From positions 278,272-342,271 of the forward strand of contig NZ_KB897906.1 of NCBI RefSeq assembly GCF_000377205.1: 64,000 bases of DNA, given 5' to 3'. Each line of letters starts with the position of its first letter. Within the stretch, counting starts at the first letter, position 1. Below, in pieces: positions 16,913-25,422 of the stretch. Under the pieces are notes generated by a model that was not told the origin of the DNA, ran no database searches, and was given only the letters and a program-made list of their open reading frames with translations. The translations under genes and the position numbers were made by a program. The DNA comes from Thioalkalivibrio sp. ALJ3 (lineage in GTDB: Bacteria > Pseudomonadota > Gammaproteobacteria > Ectothiorhodospirales > Ectothiorhodospiraceae).

Positions 16913-17653
16913 GTGCCCCTACCCCGACCGATCGGGCTATCGCCCCTCGACAATGGACTGCTCGCGGCCCTGCCCGACAGCGAATACGACTACCTGCGCC
17001 CTCATCTGAAGTCGGCGCTGTTGCCGCAAGGGGCCAGCCTGTACGAATCCGCCGAGGAAACCCATTACGTCTACTTCCCCACCGAGGCCATTGTCGCTCT
17101 CATGTGCGTGATGGAAGACGGCAAGTGTGGCGAGATCGCGGTGGCAGGCCGTGAGGGACTGGTCGGAATTTCGCTGCTGATGGGCGGCTATACGACTCCT
17201 ACCCGGGCCACAGTGCGCATGCCAGGCCATGCCTACCGCATTCGCAGCACCATCGTAAAAGAGGTCTTTTCGCAAGGGGGCGAACTGCAGCGCCTGATGC
17301 TGCACTACACACAGGCGCTGTTTACACAAATGGCGCAGACCTCCGCCTGTAACCGCCACCATTCGGTGGAGCGGCAGCTCTGCCGATGGCTGTTGCTAAG
17401 TGATGACCGGGCCCCGCGTCGAGAGCTCATCATGACTCATGAACTCATCGCGAACATGCTGGGTGTTCGGCGCGAAGGCGTCACCGAGGCCGCGGGCAGA
17501 CTGCAAAAGGCCGGCCTGATCACCTACCACCGCGGGCGTCTCATCATCTTGGATCGCCCGGGACTTGAGGCACGCAGCTGCGAGTGCTATCGGGTGATTG
17601 CCCGCGAGTACAGCCGTCTCCTCGATGAGCCCGCTACCACGCAGCATTATTGA
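16913..17653 (+). CDS. Crp/Fnr-family transcription regulator
   Basis: 246 residues: an N-terminal cNMP-binding-type beta-barrel (about 15-150) and a C-terminal winged helix (about 160-235) with recognition helix around MLGVRREGVTEAAGRLQ. There is no N-terminal cysteine cluster of the FNR kind, and the DNA-recognition residues differ from the ExxSR of Fnr, so it should not be the factor for the FNR-type box at 53890. The closest overall type is the group of small Crp-like regulators seen next to stress genes. The start is a GTG at 16913; later starts cannot be excluded. Effector unknown. Confidence 0.88.
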   Translation: MPLPRPIGLSPLDNGLLAALPDSEYDYLRPHLKSALLPQGASLYESAEETHYVYFPTEAIVALMCVMEDGKCGEIAVAGREGLVGISLLMGGYTTPTRATVRMPGHAYRIRSTIVKEVFSQGGELQRLMLHYTQALFTQMAQTSACNRHHSVERQLCRWLLLSDDRAPRRELIMTHELIANMLGVRREGVTEAAGRLQKAGLITYHRGRLIILDRPGLEARSCECYRVIAREYSRLLDEPATTQHY

Positions 17654-17688
17654 AGGAGGCGCGCCCGGCGCTGGCGCTCCCTGGCTGT

Positions 17689-17901
17689 TCAGTGCTTCTC
17701 CCGATCCAGCTTCTTTTCGAACTCCTTGATCTGTTGTTCCGCCTCATCTTTTGTGACGCCGTACCGTTCCTGAATATGCCCTGCCAGTTCTTCGCGCTTA
17801 CCTGCCACCGTTTCAAGCTCGTCGTCAGTCAGCTTTCCCCAACGTGCCTTGACCTTGCCCTTGAACTGCTTCCAGTTACCTTTGACGATATCCCAGTTCA
17901 T
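17689..17901 (-). CDS. CsbD-family general stress protein
   Basis: 70-residue CsbD/YjbJ-type protein starting MNWDIVKGNWKQ, the family signature, followed by KGKVKARWGKLTDDELE. These abundant small hydrophilic proteins are induced by general stress (sigma-B in Bacillus, RpoS in E. coli); their function is unknown. The frame extends upstream, but the conserved start is at 17901. A CTATACT -10-like sequence lies 49 bases upstream (17950-17956). Convergent with the Crp/Fnr gene. Confidence 0.9.
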   Translation of the reverse strand: MNWDIVKGNWKQFKGKVKARWGKLTDDELETVAGKREELAGHIQERYGVTKDEAEQQIKEFEKKLDREKH

Positions 17902-17949
17902 GCTTGGTTCTCCCATAGTGGTGATCGGCGGCATTGCCGACCTTATTTC

Positions 17950-17956
17950 GAGTATA
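17950..17956 (-). promoter_or_regulatory. Possible sigma-S-type -10 element of the csbD-like gene
   Basis: On the minus strand the sequence reads CTATACT, an exact match to the RpoS-preferred -10, 49 bases before the start at 17901. This fits stress induction of CsbD proteins. Confidence 0.45.
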
Positions 17957-18055
17957 GGCAGGCCCTCCGGACGTGGTCTGTGCGCCCACGCACAGACACT
18001 CGCCCCCTCCCGATGTAGCTTCCGGATCTCCATTCCCGGAATCAGGCCTTATCTC

Positions 18056-18133
18056 ATGCTGAACAACATCATCTGGATCGTGGGCTTCATTGTGATTGTG
18101 CTGGTCATACTGAGCTTCTTCGGTTTGCGGTAA
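18056..18133 (+). CDS. Very small hydrophobic membrane peptide
   Basis: 25 codons from the ATG at 18056: MLNN, a continuous hydrophobic helix of about 18 residues, and a C-terminal Gly-Leu-Arg. This matches many small inner-membrane stress peptides. It is divergent from the csbD-like gene. The SD is weak (AATCAGG region), so translation is not certain. No family assigned. Confidence 0.5.
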   Translation: MLNNIIWIVGFIVIVLVILSFFGLR

Positions 18134-18241
18134 ACAATAGGCACGTTCTGTGTACGCCACCGTACAGAACCGCCCTCTCCCGCACGTGCAATCTGGCCTC
18201 AGGGGTTGGGGTCGGCATCGCCGGCACCAACCCTGGAACAT

Positions 18242-18268
18242 GACCCCGATCCGTCCTGGACCGGGGTC
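18242..18268 (+). promoter_or_regulatory. 5' hairpin before the outer-membrane protein gene
   Basis: GACCCCGATCC (18242-18252) can pair with GGACCGGGGTC (18258-18268), with one mismatch and a 5-base loop. It ends 20 bases before the ATG at 18289. It could be a terminator of the small upstream gene or a leader structure. Confidence 0.4.
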
Positions 18269-18288
18269 CTACAACGAGGCCCTGCATC

Positions 18289-18837
18289 ATGAAAAAACTA
18301 CTGGCGCTGACACTTTGTCTGGCCGGAGCCCTTCCCCTGGCCGCACAGGCACAGCAAGGGTCCGCAGCCAATTTCGGTCCTTCCCAGGGCGACCGCGAAT
18401 TCTCGCTGTCCGGCACCGGCAGCAGTGACCGCAAGTTCGACAATACGAGCTTCGGCATCTCCGGCGAGATGGGATGGTATCTGCGCGATCACTTCATTCT
18501 GGGGATTCGCCAGAGCGTCAACTACGCCAACATCGAAGGCGAGAGGCTGCGCGATGACTTCTGGAACGGATCAACCCGCGGATACGCCAACCTGCAAACG
18601 CGGGACGGCCGGCTGCGCCCGTTCGGTGGGGGCAGCCTGGGCGTGATCTATGGCGATGGCGTTCGTGACAGCGGCTTTGCCGGTCTGGAGGGTGGACTGA
18701 AGTACTACGTTCTGGAAAACACCTACGTACTGGGCCGGGTGGAGTATCAGTGGTTCTTCCGGCGTTCGAGCGACGCGGAAGAGGCCTTCCGCGATGGCGC
18801 CTTTGCCTACACCGTGGGGCTTGGCTACAACTTCTAG
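18289..18837 (+). CDS. OmpA-type beta-barrel outer-membrane protein
   Basis: 182 residues with a signal peptide (about 1-22, ending AAQAQ). Short alternating strands follow (GISGEMGWYL, HFILGIRQSV, GGLKYYVLEN, YVLGRVEYQWFF) and the protein ends in ...VGLGYNF, a terminal Phe typical for BAM-dependent insertion. It is probably an 8-strand barrel of the OmpW/OmpX/OmpA-barrel class. Function unknown. Its TAG stop is the left end of the palindromic element copy B. Confidence 0.82.
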   Translation: MKKLLALTLCLAGALPLAAQAQQGSAANFGPSQGDREFSLSGTGSSDRKFDNTSFGISGEMGWYLRDHFILGIRQSVNYANIEGERLRDDFWNGSTRGYANLQTRDGRLRPFGGGSLGVIYGDGVRDSGFAGLEGGLKYYVLENTYVLGRVEYQWFFRRSSDAEEAFRDGAFAYTVGLGYNF

Positions 18838-19080
18838 GGAGACGCTGATGTAATCGCACGTCCGCGTTGGTGCCCCCTGTTTTCCGAGACAAGGCGCGTC
18901 GTGCAGCACGAAAGGCTCTTGAAAGCAGGGGCTCGGCCGCCCGTTGTTGATCAAAAACGGGCGCGGGAACGGCGTTGCGGTTCCCTTGTGCAGAATGACT
19001 GCACGGCAGTCACCGCGCCTTGTTCGCACGCAAAAAAGCGACTCGAGCGCGGACGTGCGATTACATCAGCGTCTCCCTAG
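18834..19080. mobile_element. Palindromic MITE-like element, copy B
   Basis: 247 bp bounded by CTAGGGAGACGCTGAT at the left and its inverse ATCAGCGTCTCCCTAG at the right; the terminal inverted repeat extends on through TAATCGCACGTCCGCG. The interior has smaller palindromes (CCCGTTGTTGATCAAAAACGGG; TGCAGAATGACTGCA). The left CTAG supplies the TAG stop of the outer-membrane protein gene. Same orientation as copy A, opposite to C and D. It lacks about 90 bp present in copy C. No transposase frame. Confidence 0.88.
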
Positions 19081-19113
19081 CCACAATCCGGCGAATGATG
19101 CTCGGGGCCGGGT

Positions 19114-20649
19114 CTACCAGACGAACGCCAACAGGCCGGCCCCGAGACACACCACAATGACCGGGACAATCGTCTCCCGCACCACCTGTCCTTCACGTGC
19201 CTTCAGTCCGCAGGCCGCAGCCGCCATGGCGATGTTGTGCAACGAGATCATGTTGCCCACCCCGGCCCCGATCAACTGCAGGGCGAGGATCGAAGGCAAC
19301 GACAACGCGACTACCTGCGCCGTATCGGCCTGCAGACGCGCAAAGAGAAGGTTGGAGACCGTCGCGCTACCGGTCATGAACGACCCCAGCGCTCCCAGGA
19401 ATCCACTGAAGAGCACAAACGTACCGCCCAGCCACTCGGCCAGCCCTTGCCCCAGCACCTGCGGCATCGAGGGCAGGTCCGCCCCGTTGAGCTCCGACAT
19501 CAGCAGGATCTGAGTCAGTCCGATGATGAACATCAATACGATCGCGGCCGCCCGCAGCTTGCGCCCGGTGGACACCACGGCCTCCCCCAGTGTGACCCGC
19601 CCGACGCGAAACAGGATCAGGGCGGTCACCAGCGCCAGGGCAAAATAGAAATACGGCGTGTACAAAGGCGCCAGGCTCTGCCCCAGCTCCACCCCCCGAA
19701 ACTCGCCCAGCGACCAGCGAACGGATTGCAGTGCCTCTCGCAAGGGCATCACCGTGCGCGAGGCGATCAGGGCCACCGACATTACGGCGAATGGCACAAA
19801 AGCAGCGAGCACGCGTTTGACCGGGGCGGACTCGGACTCGGTACGGCGTTGTCCTTCCGGCAGCAGAAACCCTTTGTGCGCGGCCAGCGCGATGACGACC
19901 ATCGCCACAACGCCGCCCACGATCGAGGGCAGTTCCGGCCCGATCAACCACGCCACCAGTACGTACGGGATACCGAATGCAAGAGCGGAGAACACCGCAA
20001 ACGGGACGAATTCGCGAAAGCGCCCCTTCTCCTCCCCCAGGGTGGCGACCCAGATCATGAAGGTCGTGATGAACACTGCCAGCACCGCCAGAATGACCGC
20101 CGTGCGCACGACTGCTTCCTGCACGACCGCGTCATCCAGACCCAGCCCTGCGAAGCCGATCACGACCGGGGTACCGGCCGCGCCAAACGGCACGGCCGTA
20201 CTGTTCCCGATCAGGGCAATCGCCACCGCCTTGAGGGGCTTCATCCCAAAATAGACGAGTAGCGGCGCCGCCAGCACGGCCGGGGTCCCGAACCCGGCAA
20301 TCCCCTCGACGAAGCCGACCAGGCCCCATCCCAGAAGCATCGCCAGCACCCGCTGGTCGCGCGACACGCTTGCGATGACCGACTGGATCGCATCCATGTG
20401 ACCCGTAGCGATCATCACGTTCAGCACGAGCAGCGCCACCGCCACGATCAGCATGACCTCGATGAACACCACACCGGCATCCAGCAGGCTCGCGCCGAGT
20501 ACCTCGCCCGGCATCTGCCAGACCCACAAGGCAATAATCAACGTCGCCAGATAGGCCAGTGGGGCCGCCTCGTAGGCCGGCCGCCGCAATGGCACCAGCC
20601 AGACAAAGAGAACCACAAACGGCACCAGGGCTACCCAGAAAAGCATCAT
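19114..20649 (-). CDS. lctP: L-lactate permease family transporter
   Basis: 511-residue integral membrane protein of the lactate permease (LctP/LldP) family, which imports L-lactate and related 2-hydroxy acids with protons. It has about 12-14 hydrophobic segments and the family signatures GIAGFGTPAVLAAPLL, GNSTAVPFGAAGTP and MTGSATVSNLLFARLQ. Length and order are normal. No lactate dehydrogenase gene is adjacent, so it stands alone; glycolate or lactate are possible substrates. The start is the first of two adjacent ATG codons (20649 or 20646). Confidence 0.93.
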   Translation of the reverse strand: MMLFWVALVPFVVLFVWLVPLRRPAYEAAPLAYLATLIIALWVWQMPGEVLGASLLDAGVVFIEVMLIVAVALLVLNVMIATGHMDAIQSVIASVSRDQRVLAMLLGWGLVGFVEGIAGFGTPAVLAAPLLVYFGMKPLKAVAIALIGNSTAVPFGAAGTPVVIGFAGLGLDDAVVQEAVVRTAVILAVLAVFITTFMIWVATLGEEKGRFREFVPFAVFSALAFGIPYVLVAWLIGPELPSIVGGVVAMVVIALAAHKGFLLPEGQRRTESESAPVKRVLAAFVPFAVMSVALIASRTVMPLREALQSVRWSLGEFRGVELGQSLAPLYTPYFYFALALVTALILFRVGRVTLGEAVVSTGRKLRAAAIVLMFIIGLTQILLMSELNGADLPSMPQVLGQGLAEWLGGTFVLFSGFLGALGSFMTGSATVSNLLFARLQADTAQVVALSLPSILALQLIGAGVGNMISLHNIAMAAAACGLKAREGQVVRETIVPVIVVCLGAGLLAFVW

Positions 20650-20737
20650 GTTCGCCCAATTCCCCAGCCGGATCTCGCGGAAGAGTGTGAACTGATGGGG
20701 TCCGACGCGTGAAGCGTCAGATCATGCCCACCCACCC

Positions 20738-21349
20738 TCAACGGGCATCCTCAACGACGCGGCCGAAGCGCTTCGCGCCCCACCACAGGACACGATGGCT
20801 CACCCACCAGACCAGTGCGCAGGCGGCCATCAGAACGCCGAGCCATACCAGCGGGTGCACGACGTCCTGGGGACGAGCCCAGGGGCCCAGCGCCCAGTTG
20901 ACGTTCGCCTCGGGGGTCGACAGCAGGTACGACAACACCAATACGCCCCAGCCAACCACGATCCACAACCGCCCCGCCAGCGGGTCATATCCCAGGCGCC
21001 AGACCATCCACAACAGTACGAACGGCAGTGGCAAGTGGTACAGCGAAAGCAGCCGCAGATAAAGCGGATAGTCCGGCTCGAACATGTAGGCCACGAAGTC
21101 AAAGGGCGGGTTGCCCAACAGCACAAGACCCAGCAGGAAGTCGATTACCCAGCCCATCTCCAGCAGCACCACCCCCACGGCCAGCATGCTGGCCAGCCGC
21201 CGACTCTCGAACCAGGCCGCGACACACCCGGCAATCAGCGCAAAGTTGGACAGCCAGAGGAAATTGAGCCACCCGTAGTGGACCGCGTAGACCGGCACCA
21301 GGACGCAGACAAACAGCAGGTAAGCGATCAGAAACCACCGAGGAAACAA
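20738..21349 (-). CDS. Polytopic membrane protein of unknown family
   Basis: 203 residues from a TTG at 21349, chosen because an AGGTGA lies 8 bases upstream and the first transmembrane helix starts at once (WFLIAYLLFVCVLVP). About six to seven hydrophobic helices with many Trp and a His-rich middle (SLYHLPLPF). The family is not recognised with certainty. The frame extends further upstream but would run into the promoter of the divergent MliC gene. Confidence 0.7.
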   Translation of the reverse strand: MFPRWFLIAYLLFVCVLVPVYAVHYGWLNFLWLSNFALIAGCVAAWFESRRLASMLAVGVVLLEMGWVIDFLLGLVLLGNPPFDFVAYMFEPDYPLYLRLLSLYHLPLPFVLLWMVWRLGYDPLAGRLWIVVGWGVLVLSYLLSTPEANVNWALGPWARPQDVVHPLVWLGVLMAACALVWWVSHRVLWWGAKRFGRVVEDAR

Positions 21350-21491
21350 AACGCAATCACCTGTCGTGTGGGGAAACCCTGATTGTACGCATATTGGCGT
21401 CGCGAACCCGGAACCCGAGTGTTTGCTTCGCGCGGAGCATCCACCTGTGCGTATGATGGAAAGCGACGTCGAACCGCGGGAGAACCGGCGC

Positions 21492-21869
21492 GTGCGAACC
21501 TGGATTGTCATTGGCGCGACACTGGCATTGACCGCCTGCGGCACCCTGCCCCCAACCGCCGAACAGGCACGTGATGTGCCCTACACCTGTGACCGCGGTC
21601 CCAACCTGACGGCGACGTTCAGCGGCAGCGAGGCCGCGTTGCGTTTTGGGCGCTCCAGGGCCGTGCTGCAGGCGACCGAAGTCGCCTCCGGGGCACGCTA
21701 TGCCAACCCCGACGAGCAGATCGTCTTCTGGACCAAGGGAGAGGCCGCCATGCTGGAGTTTCACGGCATCTACTGGACCTGCCAGGTGCACCAGCCCAAT
21801 GCCGGTACCGCTACTCCGGCGCCACCGGCACCACGGCACTGGAGTGCCTCGGCTCGTGCTCCTGAATGA
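21492..21869 (+). CDS. MliC/PliC-type lysozyme inhibitor lipoprotein
   Basis: 125 residues from a GTG at 21492 with GGGAGA 7 bases upstream. The signal peptide ends in lipobox LTAC (Cys16). The C-terminal domain has the MliC pattern: YTC-x-RG, AxFSGSEAAL, SGARYANPDEQIVFWTKGEAAML and a closing Cys. MliC proteins inhibit c-type lysozyme in the periplasm or on the outer membrane. Its 3' end overlaps the convergent gene at 21811 by 59 bases. Confidence 0.86.
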   Translation: MRTWIVIGATLALTACGTLPPTAEQARDVPYTCDRGPNLTATFSGSEAALRFGRSRAVLQATEVASGARYANPDEQIVFWTKGEAAMLEFHGIYWTCQVHQPNAGTATPAPPAPRHWSASARAPE

Positions 21870-22491
21870 ATGCCTCGAGGTGCCCGAGGACCTCCCCGGC
21901 GCTCGAAAAACCGCCTTCATTACACTCGACCGAGCCATCCAGGTAGGGCCGCATACCCTCGCTGATAGTGGGCGTATACCCGACCCCGGTGCTCGCCAGC
22001 AATTCCGTGTCCAGACGCCCATCAGCACGAATACGCTGAATCTGAAGCACCGCGATCTCCTCGGACGTCACGCGGTCCTCGCGCACCAGGAGCATCTCGC
22101 CGTTGTCGCATTCGATCACCTGTCGGGCCCCCTCGCGGGCAGTCTGCGCCATCTGGTGTTCGTAGCTCAGCGCTTCGGGATCCTGCATCATCACGCGAGC
22201 TCCCTCGAAGGCCAGCGCCACCAGCAACAACAACCCCGCCACTCCGAATAGCGCCGCAGCCAGACGCCGTGACCACCCCAGCGCCAGCACGATGACACCG
22301 CCCAACAGCAACACAGGCGTTAACCATTCAAAGGCCCGCGCCAGTGCCACGGGCATAAAATCGATTCCACCGCCGAGACCCAGCAAGACCGTCACATAAA
22401 GCCAGACGATCCCCAGGCCGACCCCAAGCAGGATCGCGAGCAGCGTCCGCCAGAAGGGTGAATGTCGGCGACCGGGTTGTGTATCCGCCAT
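21811..22491 (-). CDS. Membrane protein of unknown function with C-terminal soluble domain
   Basis: 226 residues. Three transmembrane helices in the first 100 residues (about 15-38, 56-75, 80-97), then a soluble domain with acidic bias and two Cys (ECDNGE, ECNEGG). The family is not recognised. The convergent overlap of 59 bases with the MliC gene means the last 19 residues are shared DNA; if the C-terminus is wrong, the real stop is still fixed by frame. Confidence 0.72.
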   Translation of the reverse strand: MADTQPGRRHSPFWRTLLAILLGVGLGIVWLYVTVLLGLGGGIDFMPVALARAFEWLTPVLLLGGVIVLALGWSRRLAAALFGVAGLLLLVALAFEGARVMMQDPEALSYEHQMAQTAREGARQVIECDNGEMLLVREDRVTSEEIAVLQIQRIRADGRLDTELLASTGVGYTPTISEGMRPYLDGSVECNEGGFSSAGEVLGHLEAFIQEHEPRHSSAVVPVAPE

Positions 22492-22593
22492 GGCCCTCTC
22501 CCAATGCAGTCCAATCGACGCAGCCTAAGGAAACACGGGCCAATGTGCACGTTTGCGCCGCGCCCCCGCGGATGGACCAGCGCTTGCCTGGAT

Positions 22594-22620
22594 TCAAGTT
22601 CGTTCAACACAGGCCGTTAA
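22594..22620 (+). promoter_or_regulatory. Sigma-28 (FliA)-type promoter of the flagellin gene
   Basis: TCAAGTTC (22594-22601), exactly 11 bases, then GCCGTTAA (22613-22620). This matches the flagellar consensus TAAAGTTT-N11-GCCGATAA at 6/8 and 7/8. It lies 80 bases before the flagellin ATG; a 7-bp hairpin (22652-22670) is in the leader. Confidence 0.75.
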
Positions 22621-22699
22621 CCTGCTGTAGTCGGGAGAGTTCGGCTGCGGAATCCGGCCCGTTGCCGGATCGCCCTTGCGGCGAGCGAGACTCCACAAC

Positions 22700-23827
22700 A
22701 TGGCCCAGGTGTTGAGTGTTTCCACCAATCTCCTGTCGCTCAATGCCCAGCGCCACCTGCGTCAGTCTCAGGCGGCCCTGCAAACGGCCTTCCAGCGCCT
22801 GTCTTCGGGGCTGCGCATCAACTCCGCCCGTGACGACGCGGCCGGGCTCGCCATTTCCGAACGCTTCACGACCCAGATACGCGGCCTGAATCAGGCCATG
22901 CGCAATGCGCAGGACGGCATCTCCCTGGCCCAGACCGCCGAAGGCGCGCTCGGCTCCATGACCGCGAATCTGCAACGCGTACGCCAATTGTCGGTACAGG
23001 CCGCCAACGCCACTCTGTCGGTTTCCGACCGCAGCGCCATTGACCGCGAAGCGCGCCGACTCCTGGCCGAGAATGACCGGATCGCCACCCAGACGACCTT
23101 CAACGGTCGGCGCCTTCTGGACGGCTCTATGGGCACCGCGCAGTTTCAGATTGGGGCCAATGCCGGACAAACCCTGTCCATAGACCTGGGCGACAGCATG
23201 CGCACCCGCTTTATCGGTGCCGTATCCAGCGCCTATTCGGAAAGGCTGGACACCGCTTTCGCTAACGGGTCTTTGACTGTGGACCAGGACTTCTCCATCA
23301 CCGTTGGCGCACGTGACCCAGTCCACGTTCCCTCAGGGACCTATCGAAGCCCACAGGAACTGGCAACGGCGATTGATCGCGCCCTGGGATCCACCGCACG
23401 GGCGGTCCTGACCGACGACGGCCGACTGAACCTGATCGCCCGCGAGTCCCTGACCCTCTCCGGCGAAGCCGCGCTCACTACCCTCCGGCTGCCGGCGACG
23501 ACCGCGCCCGCGGGGAGTCTGGACAGCATCGACCTGTCCTCGCGCCAGGGGGCGAGCGACGCCCTTTCGCGCCTGGATGCTGCGCTGGATGCGGTCAACG
23601 CAAGGCGCAGCCAGTTCGGGGCCATCCAGAACCGCTTCGAGTCGACCATCAACAATCTCGGCACGACCAGTGACAACCTTGCGGCGGCCCGCAGCCGCAT
23701 ACGTGATGCCGATTATGCGGCGGAGGTTACACGGCTGGTGCGCGCCCAGATCCTGCAGCAGGCCGGCATCGCCGTGCTGACCCAGGCCAACGCACTCCCA
23801 CAAAACTTCCTGCGGCTGCTCCAGTAA
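22700..23827 (+). CDS. fliC: Flagellin
   Basis: 375-residue flagellin, the filament subunit exported by the flagellar type III system. The N-terminal D0/D1 begins AQVLSVSTNLLSLNAQRHL and has the QRLSSGLRINSARDDAAGLAISERF block. The variable centre is short (about 170-280), and the C-terminal D0 ends in AQILQQAGIAVLTQANALPQNFLRLLQ-like sequence, as usual. A frame start eight codons earlier (22676) is rejected because flagellins begin at this MAQ. No other flagellar gene is in the window. A sigma-28-type promoter lies upstream. Confidence 0.96.
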   Translation: MAQVLSVSTNLLSLNAQRHLRQSQAALQTAFQRLSSGLRINSARDDAAGLAISERFTTQIRGLNQAMRNAQDGISLAQTAEGALGSMTANLQRVRQLSVQAANATLSVSDRSAIDREARRLLAENDRIATQTTFNGRRLLDGSMGTAQFQIGANAGQTLSIDLGDSMRTRFIGAVSSAYSERLDTAFANGSLTVDQDFSITVGARDPVHVPSGTYRSPQELATAIDRALGSTARAVLTDDGRLNLIARESLTLSGEAALTTLRLPATTAPAGSLDSIDLSSRQGASDALSRLDAALDAVNARRSQFGAIQNRFESTINNLGTTSDNLAAARSRIRDADYAAEVTRLVRAQILQQAGIAVLTQANALPQNFLRLLQ

Positions 23828-23845
23828 TTACCAACAGGCTAGCGC

Positions 23846-24739
23846 CTACTCCCCTGCGGGGTGTGCAGCCGCCCCGGCGAATTCGGGTCCCCGCACATCG
23901 TCGTCGGTCCACCCGCGATCGCGATCACGGCCGGTGACCCACCATTCGTGTACAAACAGGCGAATCGGCCCGAGCACGCGTTCCTCGAAACGCGACGGGA
24001 GCGTGTACGGGCCGACCTCCTCGTGCTCCAGGAAAGTGGTGTCGACATGCGCATTCCGCGTCGGCTCGAATCCCGTGAGGGTGATGTGCACCCGGTACAG
24101 AAGGTCCGTTTCAGGATGGATCCACATCACTACCTGATCCTCATCCGCCTTGCCAAACCCCGGCTGTATGGTCGCCAACAAGCGGCGGTACTCGACACCA
24201 TCCTCGCGGCGATCCTCCAACCGCGTGATGGACTCAGCGCGGTGTTTTACAAAGGTCGGCCCGTAGTGGAACAGCTTGCCGGCATCGGTCGTCATCGCGG
24301 TCGCGCGAATCCGGTCCTCGTCGTCGCTGCGCTCGCCGTCGTAGTACAAGCGAATATCACGACCCTGCCGCACCACGGTCTTGGTACCCTCAGGCCCCGT
24401 GTAATGGACCGCGTAGAGCTGATCCGCGGGGCGATAGCGCTCCTCGCCCTGCCCACGGTAGCCGCCATCCGCCACCAGTGGTTGTACGCGCTGCACCATC
24501 CGGCCCCACTCCCCGTCCGTGGACTGGTTCAGGTCACCGGCATACGCGCGAAGATCCCCGCCATGCGCCGCCATCGTCCGGGCAAAGAGCTCCTCCGCGG
24601 TCAGCCCATCGGCAAACGGCTTTCCTGGATCCGGCTCCGGAAAGGTGGTCGCGCAGCCAGCCAGCAGTGTGAGCGCTGCGACCAGGACCCAGTGTCGAAA
24701 TGAAACGGGCCTGATGTCCCGGCTTGAGGACAGTTTCAT
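23846..24739 (-). CDS. Lipoprotein of unknown function
   Basis: 297 residues from the ATG at 24739. The signal peptide carries lipobox LAGC (lipidated Cys29). The mature part is beta-rich and hydrophilic, with MVQRVQPLVADGGYRGQG and WIHPETDLLYRVHI, reminiscent of LolA/LppM-like or outer-membrane lipoprotein-sorting folds, but the match is only general. Convergent with fliC, 18 bp between stops. Divergent from the small gene at 24935. Confidence 0.75.
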   Translation of the reverse strand: MKLSSSRDIRPVSFRHWVLVAALTLLAGCATTFPEPDPGKPFADGLTAEELFARTMAAHGGDLRAYAGDLNQSTDGEWGRMVQRVQPLVADGGYRGQGEERYRPADQLYAVHYTGPEGTKTVVRQGRDIRLYYDGERSDDEDRIRATAMTTDAGKLFHYGPTFVKHRAESITRLEDRREDGVEYRRLLATIQPGFGKADEDQVVMWIHPETDLLYRVHITLTGFEPTRNAHVDTTFLEHEEVGPYTLPSRFEERVLGPIRLFVHEWWVTGRDRDRGWTDDDVRGPEFAGAAAHPAGE

Positions 24740-24934
24740 CGTTCGCACCTCTAACTGTGCATATTGCTTTCTTATAGGGTCTCGGCGCGCCGCGTTCAAT
24801 GCACAGATCATGGGCAACAGGCGGCATCCAGGTATTTGACGACCCCCGGGGGATATTTCCTAACGTGGGGGCGTAGTGCTCAGGGATGAAGCTTCTCTTC
24901 CGAATCCACAAGGAAGGCAACAGGAGGACACCCC

Positions 24935-25252
24935 ATGCACCATTACGACAACGTACCCGCAGTCAACTGGGATAACGGACAACACGCGACACAGGCGAAA
25001 ATGCAGGTTCTGAAAAAAGAACCCGTAGTGCTGAACATGCCGGACGACATGGACTGGTCCGTCGACGACACGACATTCCGCTGTCGCCAAGACGGCGAGG
25101 CACTAATGGACTGCCAGGGCGGCGAACTGCTGCGCCACCTGGCCCGACAGAACGACATGCCTGGTCTGGAGCAGGTCGCAGAGGCCTGCGCGGAGTCCAA
25201 GTCCCGCGTGGACCTCCACCCCACAAGCCAACGCATCGTGGTTCACGAGTAA
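24935..25252 (+). CDS. Small acidic protein of unknown function
   Basis: 105 residues with a strong AGGAGG 10 bases before the ATG. No signal peptide or membrane helix; two CxxD-like Cys (FRCRQDG, MDCQGG) and one more Cys (EACAES). It may be a small cytoplasmic protein. The family is not recognised. A terminator-like hairpin follows at 25264. Confidence 0.65.
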   Translation: MHHYDNVPAVNWDNGQHATQAKMQVLKKEPVVLNMPDDMDWSVDDTTFRCRQDGEALMDCQGGELLRHLARQNDMPGLEQVAEACAESKSRVDLHPTSQRIVVHE

Positions 25253-25263
25253 CACCCTTTCCC

Positions 25264-25292
25264 GCCCGAGGCCGCAGCCATGCGCTTCGGGC
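25264..25292 (+). terminator. Terminator hairpin
   Basis: GCCCGAGG (25264-25271) pairs with CTTCGGGC (25285-25292), including one G-T pair, followed by ATTTTC; 11 bases after the stop of the small acidic protein. Confidence 0.6.
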
Positions 25293-25422
25293 ATTTTCGA
25301 AGCGGAGCCATATCCAGGCCCTGTTAGCGGCTGATGGATGTGAACCGATACCCGTGCACGCCTTCCGATCGGCAGGTGCGTCACCTACCCTTGTAGATTC
25401 ATGACGCCGCACCGGGTGGCCC

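Noticed and set aside
19237-20262. 341-codon plus-strand frame
   Set aside because: Antisense to the lactate permease gene; Arg/Gln/His-rich with no domain.
24836-24866. TTGACG then TAACGT as a promoter of the gene at 24935
   Set aside because: Spacer of 19 bases and weak -10; not reliable.
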